Shown here: positions 28,611 to 36,600 of the stretch, one piece after another
How positions within the stretch are numbered: position 1 is the first letter of the stretch
How the letters are laid out: the number at the start of each line of letters is the position of its first letter
Assembly: GCA_007693435.1 (NCBI GenBank)
Contig: REDO01000048.1
Span: 1-47,778 of the forward strand
Origin: Salinarimonadaceae bacterium
GTDB lineage: Bacteria > Pseudomonadota > Alphaproteobacteria > Rhizobiales > Beijerinckiaceae
Direction of reading: 5' to 3'
DNA: 47,778 nucleotides
Position numbers and translations under genes: made by a program
The notes under the pieces: generated by a model
Database searches by the model: none
The model's input: only the letters and a program-made list of their open reading frames with translations
Told to the model about the DNA's origin: nothing

Positions 28611-28692
28611 GGCCCTGTCGCGGCTAACCACACGTAACACAACGTAGATGGCCGCGTCGGGCCCTTTCGGCAAGGCTTTTCGGAACCGCCGC

Positions 28693-29517
28693 TCACGCCT
28701 CGCGCAATGCGAATTCACGGTCATGGCGCAGGGTGGGGAGGCGCGTGCGCGCCGCATCGACCTCCGCGAGGTCGATCTCCGCTCCGAAAACGCCGGGCTC
28801 CGTCCCGCCTTCCGCGAGCACGTGGCCCCAGGGGCTGACGATGATCGAATGCCCGAAGGTCTCGCGACCATCCTCGTGCGTGCCGCCTTGCGCGGCGGAA
28901 ATCATGAAGGAGCCGGTCTCGATCGCGCGCGCCCGATTGAGGACGACCCAGTGCGCCTCGCCGGTCTGGTTCGTGAAGCAGGCGGGCGCGCCGATGATCT
29001 GCGCGCCGGCCTGCCCGTAGGCGCGATACAGCTGCGGAAAGCGGATGTCGTAGCAGATCGCGAGGCCGACGGCGCCGATGGCGGTATGCGCGATGACCGC
29101 CTTCGAGCCGGCCGAGTAGGTCGCGCTCTCGCGCCACGTTTCGCCGTTGGGCAGATCGACGTCGAAGAGATGAATCTTGTCGTAGATGGCGCGGATCTCG
29201 CCGTCCTCGTCGATGACGAAGGCGCGGTTGGCGATCTTCTCGCCGTCGCGGACCGGGAGCGAGCCGATATGCACGACGACGCGGCGCGCCCGGGCGACGT
29301 CGCGCAGGGCGGAGAGCGTCCCATCCTCCCCCTGCTGGTCGATATGCGCGAAAATCCTGGCGCGATCGCGCTCGACGAGGCTCGTCATCTCCGGCGTCTG
29401 GATATAGCGCGCGCCGACGGCCGCCGCCTCCTCGACGAGGCGGACCGCATCGTCGCGATTCCGAGCCGGATCGCGCCCCGAGCGCATCTGGATACAGGCG
29501 ACCTTCAATCGCGTCAT
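28693..29517 (-). CDS. Carbon-nitrogen hydrolase (Nit1/deaminated glutathione amidase-like)
   Basis: The 274-residue protein belongs to the nitrilase superfamily of amidases. The catalytic triad is visible: Glu43 in TPEMTS, Lys114 in YDKIHLFDV and Cys155 in AICYDIRFP. The Nit1/NitB-like surroundings (NETWRESATYSAGS-type loop, APACFTNQTGEAHW) suggest an amidase repairing deaminated glutathione, and the neighbouring glutaredoxin gene fits a thiol-metabolism role; substrate remains inferred. The ATG overlaps the grxC stop (ATGA). DUF1178 follows after 82 bases. Confidence 0.9.
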   Translation of the reverse strand: MTRLKVACIQMRSGRDPARNRDDAVRLVEEAAAVGARYIQTPEMTSLVERDRARIFAHIDQQGEDGTLSALRDVARARRVVVHIGSLPVRDGEKIANRAFVIDEDGEIRAIYDKIHLFDVDLPNGETWRESATYSAGSKAVIAHTAIGAVGLAICYDIRFPQLYRAYGQAGAQIIGAPACFTNQTGEAHWVVLNRARAIETGSFMISAAQGGTHEDGRETFGHSIIVSPWGHVLAEGGTEPGVFGAEIDLAEVDAARTRLPTLRHDREFALREA

Positions 29518-29795
29518 GGCGTGCGCTCCCCTGCGAGCAGTTTATCGAGGCCGCCGCGACGCTCGAGCGCCGAAACGTCGTCGAAGCCCCCGAGATGCGT
29601 GTCGCCCACGAAGATCTGCGGCACGCTCGTGCGCCCGCCTGCGCGCTTGATCATCTGCGCGCGGGCGCCGGAAACCGCCTCGATGTCGATCTCCTCGAAA
29701 GCGACGCCCTTGCCGGACAGGAGCGACTTGGCCGCGGCGCAGTAGCCGCACCAGCTGCGCGTATAGATGATGACTGGAGACCGGGAGGGTGACAT
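29514..29795 (-). CDS. grxC: Glutaredoxin 3
   Basis: GrxC is a small cytoplasmic dithiol glutaredoxin that reduces disulfides and mixed glutathione disulfides. The 93-residue product has the active site CGYC (Cys16-Cys19), where the more usual form is CPYC. The cis-Pro glutathione site TSVPQIFVGDTHLGGFDD (about 56-73) follows. Length is typical. It is 51 bases after comF and overlaps the amidase gene. The C-terminal tail GLDKLLAGERTP is normal. Confidence 0.95.
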   Translation of the reverse strand: MSPSRSPVIIYTRSWCGYCAAAKSLLSGKGVAFEEIDIEAVSGARAQMIKRAGGRTSVPQIFVGDTHLGGFDDVSALERRGGLDKLLAGERTP

Positions 29796-29846
29796 TGAGG
29801 GTGCTCGCTCGGCGGATTGCGCTTCGCCGCCACTATACGCCCGCCT

Positions 29847-30632
29847 TCACGCCGCAGTCACGACCCGTGCGAAGCAAAGCACGTCGACGCTCTTCGCACC
29901 GCCGCGCAGCAAGGCGCGCGACACGGCGTTGGCGGTCGAGCCCGTGGTCAACACGTCGTCGATCACCACGATGCGGCGTCCTTCGAGGCCCGGCCGCGCG
30001 GACTGGGGGACCTTGAACGCGCCTTGCAGGTTGTCGCGGCGCTGCGTGCGCGTCAGACCCACCTGGCTGCGGGTGCGCTTCACGCGCGCCAGAGCCTCCA
30101 TGTCGCAGGGTTTGCCCGAGACGCGCGAGACGACGAGGGCCAGCGCCGCCGCCTGATTGAAGCGCCGGCGCCACAGTCGCCAGCGATGCAGCGGCACCGG
30201 GACGACCAGATCGGCCTCGGCCAGAAGCTCCGACCCGGCGCGGGCCATCATCCGTCCCATCGCCTCGGCGAGTTCGGCCCGGTCATTGTATTTGAGGCGG
30301 TGCGTCAGAAGCCGCGCCGCGCCGTCATAGGCGGCGACGGCGCGGGCTCGCGCAAAGACGGGCGGGTCCGCGATCGCGGAAGGCGAGAGAAGCGGTCCGC
30401 CGATATCGATTGCGAAGGGCGTCCCCAGCCGCTCGCAGAAGGGGCGCTCGATGAAGGCGATCTCGCTCCAGCACTTGGCGCACAGGGCGTGCGCTCGATC
30501 CGTCGCCGCGCCGCAGGCGATGCAGGAAGGCGGATAGAGCAACGTGAGAAAGCGCCCGTAGGCAGCCGTCGCCGCAGCGCGCGCGGCGAGGTCGAAACGT
30601 CTCAGGAGAGAGAGGGTGTCGGCGTCCTCCAT
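29847..30632 (-). CDS. ComF family phosphoribosyltransferase-like protein
   Basis: ComF-like proteins have a zinc ribbon and a PRTase fold and are linked to DNA uptake or repair in some bacteria; their role in this lineage is unproven. The 261-residue product has CIAC (37-40) and CAKC (51-54) as the zinc ligands, AAYDGAARLLTHRLKYNDRAEL, PVPLHRWRLWRRRFNQA (about 140-156), RTRSQVGLTRTQRRDNLQGAF and the PRPP motif VVIDDVLTTGST. I chose the ATG at 30632; the longer open frame upstream enters the accA region. It heads the comF-grxC-amidase-DUF1178 run, divergent from accA (195 bases between). Confidence 0.92.
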   Translation of the reverse strand: MEDADTLSLLRRFDLAARAAATAAYGRFLTLLYPPSCIACGAATDRAHALCAKCWSEIAFIERPFCERLGTPFAIDIGGPLLSPSAIADPPVFARARAVAAYDGAARLLTHRLKYNDRAELAEAMGRMMARAGSELLAEADLVVPVPLHRWRLWRRRFNQAAALALVVSRVSGKPCDMEALARVKRTRSQVGLTRTQRRDNLQGAFKVPQSARPGLEGRRIVVIDDVLTTGSTANAVSRALLRGGAKSVDVLCFARVVTAA

Positions 30633-30827
30633 GCGCGACGCTAGCGCTCCGACGCGTGAAAAAGCAATCCCGGATGGCGCCGTCGGTCGCGCCGTCGATG
30701 CGCGCCGGCGCCGGTCGTGCGGGAAGGCCAAGCCTTGACTCGCGAATGTGATTGGGGCCAGTGTCCGCCGCCGCGTGCGCTGCACTCTGTGTTGGAGGGC
30801 GGCGTCGCTCATCCATGATCGCCGGAC

Positions 30828-31784
30828 ATGATGCGCACCTATCTCGATTTCGAAAAGCCCGTCGCCGAGCTCGAGGCCAAGCTCGAGGAATTGCGGCGGA
30901 TGGGCGAGGCGAGCGACGCGGTCGCGATCTCCGACGACATCGCGAGGCTCGAGGAAAAAGCCTCGCAGGCGCTGATCGAAATCTACGCCGCGCTGACTCC
31001 CTGGCAGAAGACCCAGGTCGCCCGTCACCCGCAGCGCCCGCATTTTCTCACCTTCTGCGAGCAGTTGATTTCCGATTTCACGCCGCTCGCCGGCGACCGC
31101 TCCTTCGGTGAAGACGAGGCTATCGTCGGCGGTTTCGGGCGCTTCCGCGGTGAGCCCGTCTGCGTGATCGGTCAGGAGAAGGGCTCGAACACCCAGGCGC
31201 GCATCCGGCACAATTTCGGCATGGCCCGCCCGGAAGGCTATCGCAAGGCCGCGCGCCTCATGGAGCTCGCCGACCGGTTCGACATTCCGGTCCTTACCTT
31301 CGTCGACACGGCCGGCGCCTATCCCGGCATCGAAGCCGAGGAGCGCGGCCAGGCCGAAGCGATCGCCCGTTCAACCGAGGCCTGCCTCGCATTGCGGTCG
31401 CCAAACGTCTCGATCGTCATCGGGGAGGGCGGCTCGGGCGGCGCCATCGCCATCGCCACCGCCAGCAAGGTGCTGATGATGGAGCACGCGATCTACAGCG
31501 TGATCTCGCCCGAGGGAGCGGCCTCCATCCTCTGGCGCGATCCTGCGCGCGCGCAGGACGCCGCCACCAACATGAAAATCACGGCGCAGGACCTCCTCAA
31601 GATGGGCGTGATCGACCAGATCGTCACGGAGCCCGTAGGAGGCGCGCATCGCGACCCGCAGGCCGCGATCAGCGCCGCCGGCGACGCGCTCCACGCCGCT
31701 CTGGCCGATCTGGCCGGTTTTTCCCGCGACGAGATCAGGGCGAAACGGGCCGACAAGTTTCTCGCAATCGGCCGGAATCTATGA
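30828..31784 (+). CDS. accA: Acetyl-CoA carboxylase carboxyltransferase subunit alpha
   Basis: AccA pairs with AccD to move the carboxyl group from biotin to acetyl-CoA, the first step of fatty-acid synthesis. The 318-residue product begins M(M)RTYLDFEKPVAELE and contains RDRSFGEDEAIVGGFGRF-type sequence, GQEKGSNTQARIRHNFGMARPEGYRKA (in pieces at about 117-143), FVDTAGAYPGIEAEERGQAEAIA and the oxyanion-hole VIGEGGSGGAIAIA. The C-terminal EPVGGAHRDP is also typical. Start is ATG at 30828 or 30831; both are in frame. A 195-base gap separates it from comF. Confidence 0.97.
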   Translation: MMRTYLDFEKPVAELEAKLEELRRMGEASDAVAISDDIARLEEKASQALIEIYAALTPWQKTQVARHPQRPHFLTFCEQLISDFTPLAGDRSFGEDEAIVGGFGRFRGEPVCVIGQEKGSNTQARIRHNFGMARPEGYRKAARLMELADRFDIPVLTFVDTAGAYPGIEAEERGQAEAIARSTEACLALRSPNVSIVIGEGGSGGAIAIATASKVLMMEHAIYSVISPEGAASILWRDPARAQDAATNMKITAQDLLKMGVIDQIVTEPVGGAHRDPQAAISAAGDALHAALADLAGFSRDEIRAKRADKFLAIGRNL

Positions 31785-31788
31785 GCCG

Positions 31789-31803
31789 TTAACGCGTTGT
31801 TGA
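31789..31803. promoter_or_regulatory. CtrA-type site (TTAA-N7-TTGA) upstream of the L,D-transpeptidase gene
   Basis: GTTAACGCGTTGTTGACC at 31788-31805 gives TTAA-N7-TTGA, one mismatch from the CtrA consensus. It begins five bases after the accA stop and about 140 bases before the transpeptidase gene. A GAGTC (GANTC) lies at 31936-31940. Confidence 0.4.
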
Positions 31804-31829
31804 CCAACTCCACAGGTCGCCGCCCCTTG

Positions 31830-31850
31830 CGGTAAGGCTTCGGTAAGGCT
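31830..31850 (+). repeat. Tandem 10-bp direct repeat CGGTAAGGCT, period 11
   Basis: CGGTAAGGCT occurs at 31830-31839 (its first C closes the preceding block) and again at 31841-31850. Two identical half-sites one helical turn apart are typical of response-regulator operators of the OmpR type. It is in the 159-base gap between accA and the L,D-transpeptidase gene. No regulator can be named. Confidence 0.5.
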
Positions 31851-31943
31851 AACGATCGTATCGAGATGGGGTAGAGTGAGCGTAATCGTGTCCGGCGTTT
31901 CCAGTTCCGAAACATCGACGCCCTTAAGACGAGCGGAGTCCCA

Positions 31944-33266
31944 ATGGTGAAGCGTTTTCTTCTGGCCGCCGGATTGGCCTTCGCGCTTGCAGCTTGCGAC
32001 GGACAGAATCTCGCTTCGTCCAACCGCCATCTCCAGCCGATTCCGCCGCAGACGCTTGCTCTCATGGAGCGCAACGGCATGTCGCCGTCCGATCCGATTC
32101 TCGTGCGTATCTTCAAGAAGGAAGCCGAGCTCGAAGTCTGGAAAAAGGGTCGCGACGGCCGGTACGCCATGCTCAAGACCTACCCGATCTGCCGCTGGTC
32201 CGGCCAGCTCGGGCCCAAGCGGCGCGAGGGCGACCGTCAGGCGCCGGAGGGTTTCTACACGGTCACGCCCGACCTGATGAATCCGAACTCCGCCTATTAC
32301 CTCTCTTTCAATATGGGTTATCCCAATCAGTTCGACCGTCAGCACGGCCGCACGGGATCGCATCTGATGGTTCACGGATCCTGCTCCTCGGCGGGCTGCT
32401 ACGCCATGACCGACGAGGCCATCGCCGAGGTCTACGCCATCGCCCGCGAGGCCTTCGCAGGCGGCCAGCGGGGCTTCCAGGTGCAGGCTTATCCCTTCCG
32501 CATGACGCCGGAGAATCTCGCGAAGGTCCGCTACGACGAGAACATCGCCTTCTGGCGTAATCTCAAGGAAGGCTACGACCATTTCGAGATCGCGCGCACG
32601 GAGCCGAGCTACGAGGTTTGCGGCCGTCGCTATGCTTTCAACTCCCAGAACTGCTCGCCGGTCGATCAGCAGCTCGCCGCGGCGGTGCGCGCCAAGAACG
32701 CGCAGGACGAGATCCGCATCGCGGAGCTCGTCAAGAAGGGCGCGCCGGCCGTGCGCATCGTCTATGACGACGGCGGCAGCCATGAGACGTTCCGCCAATA
32801 CGCCGTCGCGCTGGGCAACGCGGAGAACCCGAATCAGGTCTCCAGCCGCGCCCGTCGCCTCGGCATGGTCAGCCGCCCCGACGCGATCGTCGCGGGCCGC
32901 CGCGAGATCCCGGTCGATTCGAGCGGTCGTCCGACGGAAACCGCCGTCGCCGCTGCGCCGGCGCCCGTGTCCGCTCCGGCCGCCGGCCAGCAGCCTGCCG
33001 CTTCGCCGGGCGTGACGAGCGTGGCGCGCGCCAGCGCTTCCGAGGAAAGGCCTCTGCATCAGCGCCTCTTCGGGGATCTGTTTTCGCTGAATCTCTTCGG
33101 CGGCTCATCGCGCTCCGAAACGAGCCCCACGCCGGCCGCCGCCGAGACGTCCCAGCCGCGGCCACCGCGCCGTGGCGACGCCGGTTCCGACCGCCGCGTC
33201 GATCTCATGCCGGGCGCTTACCCGATCGCGCCGGATCAGGCCGTCGGCTACACGTCCTTTCGCTGA
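31944..33266 (+). CDS. L,D-transpeptidase (YkuD/YafK-type) lipoprotein
   Basis: The 440-residue protein has a lipobox LAAC (Cys18), so it is probably lipid-anchored in the envelope. The YkuD-type L,D-transpeptidase domain (about 45-165) shows KKEAELEVWKK, a typical Lys/Glu-rich strand, QAPEGFYTV (conserved substrate loop), and HGSCSSAGC with His144 and catalytic Cys152, then YAMTDE. Such enzymes use tetrapeptide stems to make 3-3 cross-links, or attach or release Braun-type lipoproteins. The YafK-like branch fits best. The C-terminal 250 residues are Pro/Ala/Ser-rich without a clear fold. GGAG lies upstream of the ATG at 31944. It is a single gene between accA and the large polar protein. Confidence 0.88.
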   Translation: MVKRFLLAAGLAFALAACDGQNLASSNRHLQPIPPQTLALMERNGMSPSDPILVRIFKKEAELEVWKKGRDGRYAMLKTYPICRWSGQLGPKRREGDRQAPEGFYTVTPDLMNPNSAYYLSFNMGYPNQFDRQHGRTGSHLMVHGSCSSAGCYAMTDEAIAEVYAIAREAFAGGQRGFQVQAYPFRMTPENLAKVRYDENIAFWRNLKEGYDHFEIARTEPSYEVCGRRYAFNSQNCSPVDQQLAAAVRAKNAQDEIRIAELVKKGAPAVRIVYDDGGSHETFRQYAVALGNAENPNQVSSRARRLGMVSRPDAIVAGRREIPVDSSGRPTETAVAAAPAPVSAPAAGQQPAASPGVTSVARASASEERPLHQRLFGDLFSLNLFGGSSRSETSPTPAAAETSQPRPPRRGDAGSDRRVDLMPGAYPIAPDQAVGYTSFR

Positions 33267-33303
33267 CGAAGGCCCGTCGCGGCGCTCCGCCGGCCTGCGC
33301 GAC

Positions 33304-33340
33304 CCGACCGGAAATTAACCTCGCTGCAACTTTCGGTCGG
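33304..33340 (+). repeat. Imperfect inverted repeat downstream of the L,D-transpeptidase gene
   Basis: CCGACCGGAAA (33304-33314) pairs with TTTCGGTCGG (33331-33340) with a single bulged base; the loop is 16 bases. No T-run follows, so it may be a weak terminator or an RNA-stability hairpin. Confidence 0.4.
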
Positions 33341-33453
33341 ACGCTGTTGCGCGCCGGGCGCGAGGTTGTATCGACAATCCCTGCCGCAAAAGGCTTATGG
33401 CTGTTCGCCCCTGCGCCGTGATCGACGGATTTTAACAATCTATCAGTGATCTA

Positions 33454-33468
33454 TTAACCCGCTGTTTA
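33454..33468. promoter_or_regulatory. CtrA-type site (TTAA-N7-TTTA) upstream of the coiled-coil/Sel1 gene
   Basis: TTAACC-cgct-GTTTACC at 33454-33470 is one base from TTAACC-N4-GTTAACC. It is 140 bases before the ATG at 33608, and a GATTC lies 41 bases further on. Confidence 0.45.
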
Positions 33469-33607
33469 CCCTAACGCGAAAGAGTTGGGGGTAAGACGCC
33501 GGTTTCATGATTCCGCAGGGAAGTGGAAGGGGCGTCCGGCAGGTCGGCGCGCAGGGGCGGCGTCGGCGGCGCGAGAGGCACGCCCCTCTGTGAGCCGAGG
33601 CGCGGCG

Positions 33608-36600
33608 ATGCGACAGAACGTCCACGGAAACGTCCCCTGGTACCTCGACGGGCTGGATCCCGATACGCGAGACGCCGCCCGCGAGGCCGCCCGTCGCGCC
33701 GGGGTCAGCCTCGACGACTGGCTCCACGCCACCATTTCCGACCGCGCCGCCCGCGCTTTCGCCGAAAATCCGCCGACCGTTCGTCGCCGCCCCGCGCCCG
33801 CGCAGCCGCAGGCGCATGGCTATGACGATCTCGACGCCGTCGCATCCCGGATCGCCCGGGTGACGCGGGGGCGTAACGCGCAGGCGCAAGCGCAGCAACG
33901 CGGCCATGACGCTCCTGTTCGCGGCGTCGACGCCATCGTCGCCGCCGTCGGCGCCGAGGCCGAACGCAAGGCGCGCGAAAGCGCGACGCGAACCGCAGAC
34001 GCGCTCGACTCCGTCGCCCGCTGGATCGAGCGGGCCGAAGACCGCATGAGCGAAAGCACGCGCCTTCTCTCCGAGGGAACGCGCATGGCGCTGGAGCGCC
34101 AGGATCGCACCGCCAACGTGCTCGGCGAGGCGCTGGCCCTGATGACGAAGCGCCTCGACGACATCGAACGCAAGGTCGTCGAGGGGCGAAATCCGTCCGT
34201 CGGCGCCGCGATGGAGGCCATGGGCAAGATCGAAGGCCAGCTTGCGCGGTTCTCGGACCCTGACGAGCGCCGTCCCGCGGCTACATCGCAGGCCGCGCAA
34301 GTCGAAAGCGCCCTGCGCGGCTTCGAACAGCGCATTGCGTCGATCTCGGGCAAGCTGGGACAATCGAACGCCGAGGCCGGCCGCGAAGAGCCGGCGGCGA
34401 AAGCCGCGTCCGGCGACAGGCTGGACGCGCTGCGCTCCGACATCGCCCGGCTCGCGAGCCAGCTGGAGACGATCCGGCCCAACCGCGCGGAAACGGCTGG
34501 CGCAGCCTCGCAGCTTCGGCGTGGCGTCGGCGATCTGGCCGATCGGGTTGCGACGCTCGCGACCCGCGACGATATCGCCGCGCTTGAAATCGATTTGAAG
34601 GAGTTGTCCCGCGAGGCCGTCGCCGCCGCGAAGGCAGGCCGTGAGACGGATCTCGCGCGCATCAACGGGCTGATCGAAAGGGTGCAGGCCGAGATTGACC
34701 GGATCGCGGCCGAGGCCGCCAGCGGCGCCTACGGCGAAGCCGGCCGGGAATTCCGTGCGCTCAGCGCGCGCGTCGAGGAATTCGCCTCTTCCGATCAGAG
34801 GCTCGCCACGGCGCTCGGGCGTGAACTGGAAACCGTTCGCGATTCCCTGTCGAAGCTCGCGGACCCGCAGCGCCTCGCCGATCTGCAGGAGAACATCCGC
34901 GATCTGTCGCATCGGGTAGGTCATCTCGCCCGAAATCAGGTCACGCCGGTCGATTTCGCCGGACTGCGCAGCGCGGTCGAAGAAATCCGCGGAGCGATCA
35001 AGAAGGCCCCGGACGACGCCGAGGGCCCCGACTTTTCCGCCCTCGAAAAGCAATATGGATCGATCGTCGATAGGCTGGATTCCCTGGCGGCTTCCGCCGG
35101 CAAGCGTGAGACCGAGCTTTTGTCTCGCGAGCTCGCCGCCATGGCGGCAGGACTCGTCGATCTGCGCGACGGCGCGAAAGCCGCAGATATCGAGGCCCTT
35201 TCGGAGCGCGTCGCCGCGCTGGGAGACAGTATCGAAGCTATCGCGGACAGCCAGCCGGATCTCGGCCGCGAACTCGGCGAATTGCGACGCAGCGTCGAGG
35301 CGACCCTCTCCGACATCCGTTCCGCCGCGCCGGCCGAAATCAACGCGCTCAAGGCGAGCATCGACCGGTTGGCTCAGGAGCGTCCCGGGCATGATCTCGG
35401 CAGGGAACTGACGCAGCTGCGGCGCGGCCTCGTGACGGGCCTGGCCGACGTCAAGTCCGCCCTGCCGACGGAGTTCGGCGCATTGAAGGCGCGCATCGAC
35501 CAGCTGGCGCACGAGCGCTCCAAAGTCGACCTCGCCCCGGTGACCGAGCAGATCGCGAGGCTCGCGGAGAAGCTCGAAGACATCCGCGCCGAGGCGCGCC
35601 CGGATTTCGGGCAGGCCTTCGACGAAATGCGCGCCGGCCTCGAAACCGCGCTCGCCAGCGTTCCCGCGAGCCGCTCGCCGGAGCTCGGCGCACTGATCGA
35701 GCGTATCGACCGGCTCGACGAAAACGTCCGCGCCATCGACGTGCGCGGGGGCGTGCGCACCCTCGAGGACATGCTGGCGCAACTCGCCACCCGGCTCGAC
35801 GCCGCCGATCGACCCAACGCGGGCGCGGAAACCGTCGATGCGCTTGAATCCCAGATCGACGCCATCGCGCGCAAGCTCGAAAGTGAGCGCGACGCGAGCG
35901 TCGAGGCCGTCGCCAGCGCCGCCCGTTCGGCCGTCGCCGACAGCTTCGGCACGCTGTCCCGCTCATCCTTCGCGGAAACCGCCGCGAACGCCGATATCGA
36001 CGAACTCTCGCGCTCGCTCTCCGAGATCAAGGAACTGCAATCTCAGGCGCAGGCGCGCGGCGTCGAGGCGGTCGGCGGCGTCCAGAGCACGCTCGACAAG
36101 CTCGTCGAACGTCTCGCCTCGCTCGAGTCGCGCATGCAGCCCGCCACGCAGCAGGCCCGCGCCGCGAACGCGCAGAAGCGTCGCGCGCAGCCGCGCCCGG
36201 CGGAGCCCTCCGCCGCCCCGGCGAGGCCGGACGCGAAATCCGAAATCAGGAGCGAATTCAAGACCGACGCGCGCCGGCCGTCTGCGCCTGTGGCGAACGC
36301 TTCGTTCCGTCCCGAAATAACGCCTGCGGGCCTGCTCGACCTCGCCAAGTCGCGGGCCGGCATCGGCTCCGCCGCCACTGGCGTTTCACTCCACGACGAA
36401 GCCGACCGCCCGGTCGCGACCGTGGGCTCGCTCGGCGGAGACGTGCCCCTCGAGCCCGGAGTCGGGCGTCCTCGCTCCCAGGCTGGGGCGGATGCCGGCG
36501 ATCCCGCCCTGATCAAGGCGAGCTTCATCGCCGCCGCGCGCCGCGCCGCCCAGAACGCCGCCGCCGAGGCCGCCGCCGCCGGTCGCCGCGGCCCCTCCGT

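Larger units (their letters stand above)
33267..33607. other. Intergenic region before the coiled-coil/Sel1 gene
   Basis: The 341 bases between the transpeptidase gene and the next ATG hold an imperfect inverted repeat (33304-33340), a CtrA-type site (33454-33468) and a GATTC (GANTC) at 33509-33513. The AT-rich part (about 33425-33480) is the likely promoter. I see no small gene. Confidence 0.6.

Noticed and set aside
33443-35782. A 779-codon open frame antisense to the coiled-coil gene
   Set aside because: The frame has low-complexity Arg/Gly/Glu composition and no start signals; the plus-strand protein has clear heptads, a membrane helix and Sel1 repeats.
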